A DNA stretch of 64,000 bases from Caenispirillum bisanense (GTDB lineage: Bacteria; Pseudomonadota; Alphaproteobacteria; Rhodospirillales; Rhodospirillaceae), in contig NZ_OCNJ01000001.1 of assembly GCF_900230255.1 (NCBI RefSeq), positions 1 through 64,000 of the forward strand. Reading direction: 5' to 3'. Shown here one piece after another: positions 51,528 through 62,412 of the stretch. The notes beneath the pieces were generated by a model. That model ran no database searches, was not told where the DNA came from, and was given only the letters and a program-made list of their open reading frames with translations. The position numbers and the translations under genes are program-made. Every line of letters starts with the position of its first letter. The stretch's first letter is position 1.

Positions 51528-53462
51528 ATGACGGGCAGGGCAGGGTATGGGCGAGCGCGGCAGCGGCTGGCGACCATGGCAGCGGCCGCCGCCGTGGCGC
51601 TGCTGACGGCCGCCTGCGGCAGTCTCGACATGGGCGCGCCGCCGCCGGTTCAGGACACCGCCGCCGCACCCTACGGCGAAACGCCCGCCGTCGAGCCCGC
51701 CACGGCCGCCGACGCCGACCCCGGCACCGACCGGCCGAGCGCCGGTGCCCCCATGGTGCCCTATGAGGTCGATGTGGAGGGGCTCGACGGGACGGAGGGC
51801 CTGCGCGACCGCTTCACCGACAACGGGCTGCTGTTCCGCCTGCGCGACGATCCGCCGGCCTCCATCCTGTCGCTGCAACGCCGCGTCGATGCCGACCTGG
51901 AAACCTTCCGGGAAATCCTGCGCTCGGCCGGCTACTACGCCGCCGAGGTCGACGGCACCATCGACCGCGAGGCCGAGCCGGTGCGCGTGCGGGTGGCGGT
52001 GGAGCCGGGGCCGCGCTACTCCGTCGCCGCCTTCGACGTGTCCTATGCCGAGGGCGTACCGCCGCCGGGGGCGCCGGTGTCCATCGCCGACGTCGACCTC
52101 GAGGTCGGCGAACCGGCCGACGCCGACCGGGTGCTGGAGCAGGTGGCGGACCTGCCGCCGCGCCTCAAGGCCATGGGCTACCCCTTCGCCAAGGTCGAGA
52201 ACACCCGCTACGTCGTCAATCACGACGACGACGCGCTGCGCGCCGAGGTCACCATGAAGGCCGGCCCGCCGGCGCGCTTCGGGCCGGTGCGGGTGAGCGG
52301 CCTCGAGGACGTGGAGGAGGATTACCTCATCCGCCTCGCGCCGTGGGAGCCGGGCGAGCAGTGGAACGAAGAGAAGGTCCAGGCCTACCGCACCGCCCTG
52401 CTAGGCACCGGCCTGTTCCGGTCGCTGCGCCTGGGCCACCCCGACGAGATCGGCGCCGACGGCATGCTGCCGGTCGACGTGGAGGCGGCCGAGGCCAAGC
52501 ACCGCACCATCGGCGCCGGCGTCGAGTTTTCCTCCGACACCGGCTTCGGCACCAAGGCCTATTGGGAGCACCGCAACTACTTCGGCGAGGACGAGGACAT
52601 TCGCATCGCCCTGACCCTGTCGCAGCTGCAGCAGGAATTCACCACCGACTTCATGAAGCCCGCCTGGCTGCGCACCGACCAGAGCCTGGTCGCCAACTTC
52701 ACTGCCGACCACGAGGAAACCGACGCCTACGACCGCACCGGCGCGCTGGCCGCGGTCGGCGTCGAGCGCCAACTGGACGAATACTGGCGGGCCGGCGCGC
52801 GGGTCTCGCTGGAATTCGCCAAGCTGCAGGAACGCGACCAGGACGAGACGACGGTGGCGCTGGCCGGCCTGCCGCTCAACGTCATCCGCGACAGCACCGA
52901 CGACCGCCTGGACCCGACGGAGGGCTCCATCTTCGCCGCCACCTTCACCCCCTACGCCGGCGCCAACCAGGAGCAGGCCCTCGTCTTCGGCCGGGCCGAG
53001 GCGAGCGCCAGCGCCTACTGGTCGCCGTTCGAGAACGACCGCGTGGTCTTCGCCGTGCGCGGCGCCGCCGGCAGCCTGATGGGCGAGGAGCTGCTCGCCA
53101 TCCCCGCCGACAAGCGGTTCTACGCCGGCGGCGGCGGGTCCGTGCGCGGCTACGAATACCAGCAGATCGGCCCCCGCGACCGCTCCGGCGATCCCGTCGG
53201 CGGCCGCTCGGTGATCGAAGCCAACCTGGAAGCGCGTATCAAGGTCACCGACAGCATCGGCGTGGTTCCCTTCCTCGACGGCGGCCAGGTGTTCGAAGCG
53301 CAAGTTCCCGACTTCTCTGAGGAGATCCGCTGGGCCGGCGGCCTCGGCTTCCGCTACTACACCGGCATCGGCCCGCTGCGGCTGGACGTGGCGGTGCCGC
53401 TCAACGGCCGCGAGGACGACGACGCCTACCAGTTCTACCTCAGCCTCGGGCAGGCGTTCTGA
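51528..53462 (+). CDS. tamA: TamA, Omp85-family outer-membrane assembly protein
   Basis: Outer-membrane half of the translocation and assembly module. ATG 51528 gives 644 residues; the reading from 51450 would add 26 residues without support. A signal peptide ends at ALLTAAC, so the mature N-terminus may be Cys (lipobox-like, not perfect). POTRA domains occupy about 75-300, and the beta-barrel fills the C-terminal half. The loop-6 motif VRGYEY is at residues 539-544, and the last strand ends with Phe (SLGQAF), as Omp85 barrels need. It is coupled to tamB (TGATG). Confidence 0.95.
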   Translation: MTGRAGYGRARQRLATMAAAAAVALLTAACGSLDMGAPPPVQDTAAAPYGETPAVEPATAADADPGTDRPSAGAPMVPYEVDVEGLDGTEGLRDRFTDNGLLFRLRDDPPASILSLQRRVDADLETFREILRSAGYYAAEVDGTIDREAEPVRVRVAVEPGPRYSVAAFDVSYAEGVPPPGAPVSIADVDLEVGEPADADRVLEQVADLPPRLKAMGYPFAKVENTRYVVNHDDDALRAEVTMKAGPPARFGPVRVSGLEDVEEDYLIRLAPWEPGEQWNEEKVQAYRTALLGTGLFRSLRLGHPDEIGADGMLPVDVEAAEAKHRTIGAGVEFSSDTGFGTKAYWEHRNYFGEDEDIRIALTLSQLQQEFTTDFMKPAWLRTDQSLVANFTADHEETDAYDRTGALAAVGVERQLDEYWRAGARVSLEFAKLQERDQDETTVALAGLPLNVIRDSTDDRLDPTEGSIFAATFTPYAGANQEQALVFGRAEASASAYWSPFENDRVVFAVRGAAGSLMGEELLAIPADKRFYAGGGGSVRGYEYQQIGPRDRSGDPVGGRSVIEANLEARIKVTDSIGVVPFLDGGQVFEAQVPDFSEEIRWAGGLGFRYYTGIGPLRLDVAVPLNGREDDDAYQFYLSLGQAF

Positions 53463-56400
53463 TGGCGGGTGTCGTGCGCTCCTTCGCCGCCGCCGCCGTG
53501 CTGGCGGGCGGCCTCGCCGTCGCCGCCCCGGCCCCCGCCGCCGCCGGTCCCATCGACGACTTCGTCCGCGGCCAGCTGGAAAGCGTGCTGTCGTCCAGCG
53601 GCATCGAGGCCGAGATCGGCAGCCTCGACGGCCTGCTGGGCACGGTGGTGGTCGAGGACGTCGTGCTGTCCGACGAACAGGGCGTCTTCCTGCGCATCCC
53701 GCGCGGCGTGTTCGACTGGAAGCCCGGCTCGCTGGTGCGCGGCAAGCTGCGCGTCGAGGAACTGCGGCTGGAGAACCCCGAATTCCTGCGCATGCCCGTG
53801 CTGCCGCCGGCGCCGGAGGAGGAACAGCCGTCCGAAGGCGGCTTCGACTTCGGCATGCTGTCGCGGCTGGCGGTGGAAGACCTGACCATCGAGAACCTGA
53901 GCCTCGGGCAGCCCATCCTGGGCGAGGCCATGCGGCTGTCTGCGACCGGCTCGCTGGTGCCGGCCGAGGAAGACGACGGCATCGTCCTCGACCTGACCGT
54001 CGACCGCCTGGACGGCGCCGGCGGCAAGGCCCAGGTGGCGGCGACCCTGGCGGCGGGGCAGGAACTCGCCCTCGACCTGCAGGTGGGGGAGCCGCAGGGC
54101 GGCATCCTGGCCCGCCTGCTGGACCTGCCCGGCCTGCCGCCGGTGCGCCTCGCGCTGGAGGGCGCCGGCCCGGCCGCCGAGTGGCAGGGCGAACTGTCGG
54201 CGGTGGCGGAAGACCTCGCCACGGTGGAGGGGACCGTCGGCCTGAGCTACCCCGAGGACGGCCGCTGGAGCGTCGAGACCGACCTCGCCGCCACGGTGAC
54301 CGATCAGGCGCCGCAGGCCTGGCAGGCCCTCGTGCGGGACGAACTTTCCCTGCAGGTGGCCGCCAATGCCCTCGGCGACGCGGTGGCGGTGGAGAGCCTG
54401 ACGGCGTCCACCGACGCCTACGCCCTGTCGGCCAGCGGCCTCTCCGTCGGCCCCGACGGCGGGCTGACGGGCGAGGCGACGCTGACGACCGACGACGCCG
54501 ACGCCTTCGCCGCCCTGGTCGATCTGCCCTTCGCCTCCGGGACCGCCACGGTGCAGTTGGCCGGCACGCTCAATGAACCGCAGGCGACGGTCGACACCAC
54601 GCTGAACGCCGTCCAGGCGGGGCCAGAGACGATCGAGCAGATCACCGCCCGCCTGCAGGTGGCGGCCGGCGGCCCCGTCACCGATCCGGCCTCGCCGTTG
54701 ACGCTGAGCGGCGGCGCCACCCTCACCGGCCTGCCGGAGGCGGTGCCGGGCGATACGGCCGAGGTGGCGGTGGACGCCACGCTGAACCGCGAGACCGGGG
54801 CGCTCGACATCCGCTTCCTGCAGGTGGAGACGCCGCAGCTGGTCGCCGAAGCCGAACTGACCGCCGACATCGAGGAACTCACCGCCGCCGGCACCATCAC
54901 CGCCCGCGCCGACCGCATCGCGCCCCTCGCCGAACTGGCCGGCTTGCAGGTGACCGGCGACGGCGTGCTGGAGATCACCCTGGACCGCGCCGGGGCGGAC
55001 GGCGAGGTGGACGGATCGGCGCGCCTCGCCCTGTCGAGCCTGTCGTGGGCCGACCCGCTCTACGCCGAGGCCATCGGCGACCGCCTGACCGTCACCGCCG
55101 ACCTCGCCCGCACGGCGGAAGGGGAGATGCGCGTGTCCGACCTTGCCATCGACAGCGCCGGGGTCACCGGCGGAGGCCGGGCGGTGGTGTCGGCGGCGCT
55201 CGACAGCGTGGAGGCCGACCTGGCACTGGACGTGCCCAACCTCGCCGCCGTGGCGCCGGGGGTAAACGGCCCGGTGCGGCTGGAAACGCAGGTCAGCGGG
55301 CCGCTGGCGTCGCCCGACGTGCAATTGACCGCCACCAGCCCTGGCCTGACCGCCGGCGGCACGCCGCTCGACGACCTGCGGCTGGAGCTGACGGCGGAGG
55401 GGCTCGACGCCGACGGCACCGCCGGTACCCTGGCGCTCACCGCCCGCGGTCCGGGCGGGGCACCGGTGCGCCTCCGCACGCCCTACGAGGCGGAGGAGGG
55501 CTTCCAGTCCATCCGCCTGCCGAACCTCGACGCCGCGGCGGCCGGTCTCGATCTCGGCGGCGCCGTGTCCGCGACGCTGGCGCCGCAGATGTCCCTCGAC
55601 GGCCGCCTGACGGGGCGGGTCACCGACTGGCAGGCCCTGTCGGCGGTGGCCGGCATGCCGTTGTCCGGCCGCGGCGCCACCGCCGAGGTGCGCCTGCAGG
55701 GCCAGAGCGCCGTCGCCACCATCACCGCCGACCGCCTGACGCTGCCCGACCAGGGCGCCGAGGTGGCGGAGGTGACGCTGCGCGCCGACCTCGGCGACCT
55801 GTTCGGCACGCCCACCGTCGACGTGTCGCTCACCACCGGCGACGGCAGCGCCGGCGGCCTCGCCTGGACGCGCGCCGCCGTCGACATGGACGGCACGGCG
55901 GAGCAGGGCACGGTGCAGGCGCGGTTGGCCGGCGAGACGGAGCTGCGCGCGGCGGCGACCTACGACCTGCCCGACAGCCGCATCACCCTCACCACCTTCC
56001 GCGCCCGCAACGACCCGCAGGACCTGACGGTCGCCCTGACCCAGCCGGCGACGGTGTCCTTCGGCCAGGGGCTCGACGTGTCGGACGTGCGGCTGTCGGT
56101 CAACGGGCAGGGCGTGGTGGCGCTCGACGCCGCCCTCGGGGCGCGGCGGGTGGACATCGACATGCGGGTGCAGGACCTGCCGCTCGACCTCGCCCAGGAC
56201 GTGGCGGCCGGGCCGAACGTCACCGGCCTGCTGAACGCCCGCGTCGACATCTCCGGCCCGCCGTCCAACCCGACGGGCACCATCGTCGCCACCATCCCCG
56301 ACCTCGACATTCCCGACGCCACCGTCGGCGACCTCGCCCTGCGCCTGACCGGCGACCTGGCGAACGAGCGCCTGGACATGCGCCTGGCGCTGGAAGGCGT

Positions 56401-57766
56401 GCAGGCCGACGAACTGCTCGGCACCGCCTCGGTCCCCGTCGCCTTCAGCGCCGAGGGCATCCCCTCCATCCCCGAGGACGAGCCCCTGCAAGCGCTGGTG
56501 CGCTGGCGCGGGCAGGTGGCGAGCGTGTGGCAGCTGGTGCCGGTGGTCGGCCACCGCCTGACCGGTACGGGCGCCGGCGTGGTGGGCGTCGAGGGCACGC
56601 TCGCCGACCCGCAGTTGACCGCCGACCTGCGGCTCAGCGACGGGCGCTACGAGAACCTGGAGTACGGCACCGTCATCACCGATCTGGCGGTGGAGGCAAG
56701 CCGCCGCCCCGACGGCACCGTCGGCATCCTGCTCACCGGGCGCGACGGCGGCGACGGCACCGTGCGGCTGGAAGGCCGGGCGGAGCTGGCCGAGGACGGC
56801 ACCCTGCTGCTTGCCGCCGACGGCGACCTGCGGTCGGCGACGCTGGTGCGGCGCGACGACCTGGTGGTGGCGCTGTCGGGCGACCTCGGCTTCGAGGGGC
56901 CGCTCGACGGCGGCGCCATGACGGCCGACCTGACCGTCGAATACGCCCTGTTCCGGCTGGTCAATTCCTTCGGCGGCGGCTACCGCACGCTCGATGTGGT
57001 GGAGGTCGGCGAGGGCGCCCCGCCGCCGGCCGAGGCGGAGGAGGAGGGTGGCGGCGTCAACGTCTCCCTCGACGTCACGGTGACGGCGCCGAACCAGGTC
57101 TATGTGCGCGGCCGCGGCCTCGATTCGGAATGGAGCGGCGCCATCCGTGTCACCGGCACCTCGTCGGACCCGGTGGCCGTGGGCCAGTTGCAGGTGGTGC
57201 GCGGCCGCTTCGATCTGGTCGGCAACACCTTCGTCTTCACCGAGGGCGTGGTGGAACTGACCGGCGGCACGTCCATCGATCCGCGCTTCGACATCGCGGC
57301 CGCCAACGAGACCGACGACGGCCTCACCGCCATCATCCGCGTCACCGGCACCGCGTCGTCGCCCGAGCTGGAACTGACCAGCCGCCCGGCGCTGCCGCAG
57401 GACGAGGTGATGGCGCGCGTGCTGTTCGGCCGCTCGCTCGCCGACCTCGGCCCCGTGGAGGCGCTGCAGGCGGCCAACGCGGTGCGGGTGCTGTCGGGCT
57501 TCGGCGGCGGCGGGCCGGGGATCATGGACGTGGTGCGCGATACGCTCGGCGTCGACACCCTGCGCGTCGGCGGCGGCGAGGACGGCCCGGCGGTGGAAAT
57601 CGGCAAGTACATCACCGAAAACGTCTATGTCGGCGTCGAACAGGGCACCGCCATCGACAGCGGCGGGGTGAACGTCGAGGTCGAACTCACCCCCTCCATC
57701 ACCCTGGAAGGCCGCACCACCGGGCGCGGCAGCGACATCGGCGTCAACTGGGAACGCGACTACTGA
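53462..57766 (+). CDS. tamB: TamB, translocation and assembly module inner-membrane protein
   Basis: Spans the periplasm from inner membrane to TamA; related AsmA-like proteins move phospholipids. The start ATG 53462 overlaps the tamA stop. It has 1434 residues. A signal anchor (AAAAVLAGGLAVAAPAP) is at the N-terminus. The middle 1000 residues are a repetitive beta-rich AsmA-like region with little Cys. The C-terminal DUF490 domain (about 1100-1434) ends LEGRTTGRGSDIGVNWERDY, the final Tyr typical of the family. Segment EVMARVLFGRSLADL is conserved in TamB. Confidence 0.95.
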   Translation: MAGVVRSFAAAAVLAGGLAVAAPAPAAAGPIDDFVRGQLESVLSSSGIEAEIGSLDGLLGTVVVEDVVLSDEQGVFLRIPRGVFDWKPGSLVRGKLRVEELRLENPEFLRMPVLPPAPEEEQPSEGGFDFGMLSRLAVEDLTIENLSLGQPILGEAMRLSATGSLVPAEEDDGIVLDLTVDRLDGAGGKAQVAATLAAGQELALDLQVGEPQGGILARLLDLPGLPPVRLALEGAGPAAEWQGELSAVAEDLATVEGTVGLSYPEDGRWSVETDLAATVTDQAPQAWQALVRDELSLQVAANALGDAVAVESLTASTDAYALSASGLSVGPDGGLTGEATLTTDDADAFAALVDLPFASGTATVQLAGTLNEPQATVDTTLNAVQAGPETIEQITARLQVAAGGPVTDPASPLTLSGGATLTGLPEAVPGDTAEVAVDATLNRETGALDIRFLQVETPQLVAEAELTADIEELTAAGTITARADRIAPLAELAGLQVTGDGVLEITLDRAGADGEVDGSARLALSSLSWADPLYAEAIGDRLTVTADLARTAEGEMRVSDLAIDSAGVTGGGRAVVSAALDSVEADLALDVPNLAAVAPGVNGPVRLETQVSGPLASPDVQLTATSPGLTAGGTPLDDLRLELTAEGLDADGTAGTLALTARGPGGAPVRLRTPYEAEEGFQSIRLPNLDAAAAGLDLGGAVSATLAPQMSLDGRLTGRVTDWQALSAVAGMPLSGRGATAEVRLQGQSAVATITADRLTLPDQGAEVAEVTLRADLGDLFGTPTVDVSLTTGDGSAGGLAWTRAAVDMDGTAEQGTVQARLAGETELRAAATYDLPDSRITLTTFRARNDPQDLTVALTQPATVSFGQGLDVSDVRLSVNGQGVVALDAALGARRVDIDMRVQDLPLDLAQDVAAGPNVTGLLNARVDISGPPSNPTGTIVATIPDLDIPDATVGDLALRLTGDLANERLDMRLALEGVQADELLGTASVPVAFSAEGIPSIPEDEPLQALVRWRGQVASVWQLVPVVGHRLTGTGAGVVGVEGTLADPQLTADLRLSDGRYENLEYGTVITDLAVEASRRPDGTVGILLTGRDGGDGTVRLEGRAELAEDGTLLLAADGDLRSATLVRRDDLVVALSGDLGFEGPLDGGAMTADLTVEYALFRLVNSFGGGYRTLDVVEVGEGAPPPAEAEEEGGGVNVSLDVTVTAPNQVYVRGRGLDSEWSGAIRVTGTSSDPVAVGQLQVVRGRFDLVGNTFVFTEGVVELTGGTSIDPRFDIAAANETDDGLTAIIRVTGTASSPELELTSRPALPQDEVMARVLFGRSLADLGPVEALQAANAVRVLSGFGGGGPGIMDVVRDTLGVDTLRVGGGEDGPAVEIGKYITENVYVGVEQGTAIDSGGVNVEVELTPSITLEGRTTGRGSDIGVNWERDY

Positions 57767-57823
57767 GCGCGGTACGACTTGTGAGCGTTCATGCCCTGCC
57801 GTAGGGTGCCCGCCTGAGGGACA

Positions 57824-58285
57824 ATGGTGCAGGGGATGAATTCGGTGACCGACTGGATGGACGCGCGACTGCTGGACACGACCTTCGAGGACGCCCTGGC
57901 CCTCCTCGAACGGGCCCGCGCCTACGTCGGCGCCGGCACCGCGGCCAGCGTGCCGGCCGAGGCCCAGCCGCTCGACCGCATCCGCATGGCGCGCGACATG
58001 TCGCGGGTCACCAGCGCGCTCACCTGCTGCATGAGCCTGCTGCTGCTCTACCGCGCGGTGCGCGAGGACCAGCTCGACCGCACCGAGATGCAAGGGGAGG
58101 CGCGCTCGCTGCTGGCGGAGGTGACCGCCCAGTTGCCCGACCCGTCGTCGGAACACGCCTATGCGCCGGAACTGACGGCGCTGATCGGCAGCGCGCACGA
58201 CCTGTTCCACCGCGTCCAGCGCCTGCAGGCCATGTTCGACATGGGCGGCAACGGTGGTGGCGGCGGCGGTCGCTACGTGTCGTGA
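57824..58285 (+). CDS. rcdA: RcdA-like regulator of CtrA degradation (DUF1465)
   Basis: In Caulobacter RcdA is a ClpXP adaptor that helps destroy CtrA in the cell cycle. It has 153 residues from ATG 57824 (GAGGG three bases upstream); ATG 57836 is a possible alternative. The helical bundle pattern matches DUF1465: FEDALALLERARAYV, then MARDMSRVTSALTCCMSLLL and AVREDQLDRTEMQGEARSLL. The C-terminus is a Gly-rich tail. The symbol is given by family; a role with CtrA is inferred. Confidence 0.8.
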   Translation: MVQGMNSVTDWMDARLLDTTFEDALALLERARAYVGAGTAASVPAEAQPLDRIRMARDMSRVTSALTCCMSLLLLYRAVREDQLDRTEMQGEARSLLAEVTAQLPDPSSEHAYAPELTALIGSAHDLFHRVQRLQAMFDMGGNGGGGGGRYVS

Positions 58286-58427
58286 CGATCGACCGGCTTG
58301 CCGCGAGGGTGAGCCGCAGGGTGGTTGCACTCGCCGAACACGTGCATACTCTTCGCGACGAAATCCGGACCGTGTCGGGCCTGTGAGTGGGGGCGGCACA
58401 TCCCCGACCGCGAGGAGACCCGCCGCC

Positions 58428-59864
58428 ATGCCCAGCCGTCGCCGCCCTGCGGCCGCCGTCACCCTGACCGTCGTCATGGGGGCGACCCTCGGCCTCGCCG
58501 CCTGCGTGACGCCGACGGTGTCCACCGCTCCTGCCCCGGCACCTGCACCCGCCGCCGCCCCGGCCGCGGTGGCAGGCGCAGAGGTGGCGGCGGAGTCGGG
58601 GACACTGCAGTTCGCGCTGTCGCCATCCGGCTCCGGCAATTACTACGGCTGGCGCTTCCAGGTGCTGTCGGCAGCCGACACTCCGGGCTTCCGCCCCTTC
58701 ACCTCCGACGACATGAGCGCCGGGCAGGCCTTCAGCGCCGAGCTGTGGCCGGACCGCTACCGCGTGCGGGTCATTCTGCTCGGCGACGTGGTGGAGGATC
58801 GTTGGGTCGAGGTCCAGCCGGGGCAGCTGACCCTCGTCCACGTCGACATCGGCTTCCTGAGCAATTCCCGCGACGTGCTCCAGGGCGCCGAAGCGACGGA
58901 GAAGGCGCGCACGGCTTTGGTGCTCCGCTCGCTGGACGTCGGCCAGACCTTCGAGCCGTTGACCGTGCCGCTGGCCGCCCGCGTGACGGGCAAGTACCAC
59001 GGCCCGCAGGTCCGCGGAACGCCCCGCGGCAGCGGCCGGCTCGACCTCTACCAGGACGACGCGCGGGTCGCCACGGTCACCGAGGCCGAGGTGGTGGAGG
59101 GCGGCTTCCGCGGTGAGCCGACGTTCGCGGACGGCCGCACGGTCGAGGGCTCGCCCGACGTCACCTACGCCTACCCGCCGGGCACGGTGACGACCTATGC
59201 ATCCGGCGCCCGGTTCGAGGGCGAGTACAAGGGCCTGAAGCCGTCCAAGGGCGTCCTGCGCTTCCTCGACGGGTCGTCCTGGGCCGGCTGGCTGGAGAAG
59301 GACGCGCCCAGCGGCCGCGGCGACCTGACGCTGGCCGACGGCACCCGCATCCTGAACGCCCCCGGCGCCGACCCGCGCACCTTCGACGGCACCTTCGACT
59401 GCGCCGCCACCGACGGCACCGTCGCCACCTGCTACTACTTCGAAGGGCAGCGCCTCGCCTCGGGCGAGGACTACGTCGCCAAGGTGGAGGCGCGGCAGCG
59501 CGCCGCCGCCCCGCCGCCCGCGCCTGCGGAGGCCCGGCCGGCGACGGCGGCGGGCGCGCCCGACTGCACCACGGCGCGCGGCACCTTCACCGCCGACGGC
59601 GGGCTGACGCGCCTCACCCTGGACGGCCGTGGACGCGGCGACATGTGGCAGCAGACCACGGGCGGTGCCGACGTCTATACCTTCGAGATCCCGTTCTCCT
59701 ACGACGCGACGCCGACCAGCATGCGCTTCCGCTACGGCGAGGCCGTCTACAAGGACGCGAGCGGCCGGGTGCTGCGGCGGACGGCCATTCCCGGCGGGGA
59801 GTCGCAGTGCGGCTTCGACGGGTCCGTGCTGACGGTCAACGGCAAGGCCTTCGTCCTGCGGTGA
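58428..59864 (+). CDS. MORN-repeat lipoprotein
   Basis: Probably an outer-membrane or periplasmic lipoprotein. ATG 58428 with GAGGAG upstream gives 478 residues. The signal has lipobox GLAAC with Cys25. About 200 residues of beta-like sequence follow. MORN-type repeats lie at about 255-300 (YASGARFEGEYKG, SSWAGWLEKDAPSGRGDLTL, ADGTRILNA). A Pro/Ala linker then leads to a final domain of about 110 residues with two Cys (CTTARGTFTADG and SQCGFDG), likely disulphide-bonded. A closely similar family is not known to me. Confidence 0.75.
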   Translation: MPSRRRPAAAVTLTVVMGATLGLAACVTPTVSTAPAPAPAPAAAPAAVAGAEVAAESGTLQFALSPSGSGNYYGWRFQVLSAADTPGFRPFTSDDMSAGQAFSAELWPDRYRVRVILLGDVVEDRWVEVQPGQLTLVHVDIGFLSNSRDVLQGAEATEKARTALVLRSLDVGQTFEPLTVPLAARVTGKYHGPQVRGTPRGSGRLDLYQDDARVATVTEAEVVEGGFRGEPTFADGRTVEGSPDVTYAYPPGTVTTYASGARFEGEYKGLKPSKGVLRFLDGSSWAGWLEKDAPSGRGDLTLADGTRILNAPGADPRTFDGTFDCAATDGTVATCYYFEGQRLASGEDYVAKVEARQRAAAPPPAPAEARPATAAGAPDCTTARGTFTADGGLTRLTLDGRGRGDMWQQTTGGADVYTFEIPFSYDATPTSMRFRYGEAVYKDASGRVLRRTAIPGGESQCGFDGSVLTVNGKAFVLR

Positions 59865-59898
59865 ACCGGGGCGGCCGCCGCGCGGCCCGCAAACGACG

Positions 59899-59930
59899 GA
59901 GCCCGGCCGCGCTGTCTGCGAACCGGGCTC
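59899..59930. other. Hairpin between the MORN gene and the tRNA
   Basis: GAGCCCGG (59899-59906) pairs with CCGGGCTC (59923-59930) across 16 bases. There is no T-tract on either side. It may end transcripts Rho-dependently from both strands in this convergent gap. Confidence 0.45.
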
Positions 59931-59947
59931 GGGAACGTCGTCGTCTC

Positions 59948-60023
59948 TGGTGGGCCCGGAGGGACTCGAACCCCCAACCAGACCGTTATGAGCGGTCAGC
60001 TCTAACCATTGAGCTACAGGCCC
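59948..60023 (-). tRNA. tRNA with anticodon CAT, probably tRNA-Ile2 (lysidine type)
   Basis: On the minus strand the acceptor GGGCCTG (60023-60017) pairs with CGGGCCC (59958-59952), followed by A and encoded CCA. The anticodon stem is GACCG-CTCATAA-CGGTC, giving CAT. The D arm GCTC-AATGGTTA-GAGC and the T arm with TTCGAGT are normal. CAT tRNAs can be initiator Met, elongator Met or Ile2. The acceptor start GGGCC and first base pair rule out initiator tRNA (which lacks the 1-72 pair), and the body resembles alphaproteobacterial Ile2 genes; elongator Met is the alternative. Confidence 0.85.
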
Positions 60024-60043
60024 CCAGAGGCGGGAAGGACCGC

Positions 60044-60071
60044 ACCTTAGCGCAAACCGCGGTACGGTCAA
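60044..60071 (-). promoter_or_regulatory. Candidate promoter of the CAT tRNA
   Basis: On the minus strand TTGACC (60071-60066), 16 bp, TAAGGT (60049-60044). The start would be near 60037, 14 bases before the tRNA 5' end. The -35 box is good and the -10 box is moderate. Confidence 0.5.
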
Positions 60072-60125
60072 TGAGTTATGGCATCTTCCCGCGCGCTGCA
60101 ACCGCACGGTGGTGCGGCACCGACG

Positions 60126-60158
60126 AAAAACGCCCGGGCGCTGGACGCCCGGGCGTTT
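60126..60158 (-). terminator. Intrinsic terminator of rpoD
   Basis: AAACGCCCGGGCG (60128-60140) pairs with CGCCCGGGCGTTT (60146-60158) around CTGGA; on the minus strand the stem runs into TTTTT (60130-60126). It lies 22 bases past the rpoD stop. Confidence 0.85.
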
Positions 60159-60179
60159 CTTCGTGGCGGGTTGCCGTCC

Positions 60180-62264
<2,085 letters not shown>

Positions 62265-62412
62265 GCTTATCCGCTCCTTAACGAACCGATACGCGAACCG
62301 TCCCCGCTCGATGTCGGTCCGCGAAATTCAAAGCCCCGTTTCGGGGGCACCGGGCGTAGAGATAGGTCAGGCCGACCCTCGCGCCATGGAATGGACGGAA
62401 AAGAGTCCGTCC

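Noticed and set aside
53435-58639. 1734-codon minus-strand open frame opposite tamB
   Set aside because: A His/Arg/Gly-rich shadow of the tamB gene, with no motif and no ribosome-binding site.
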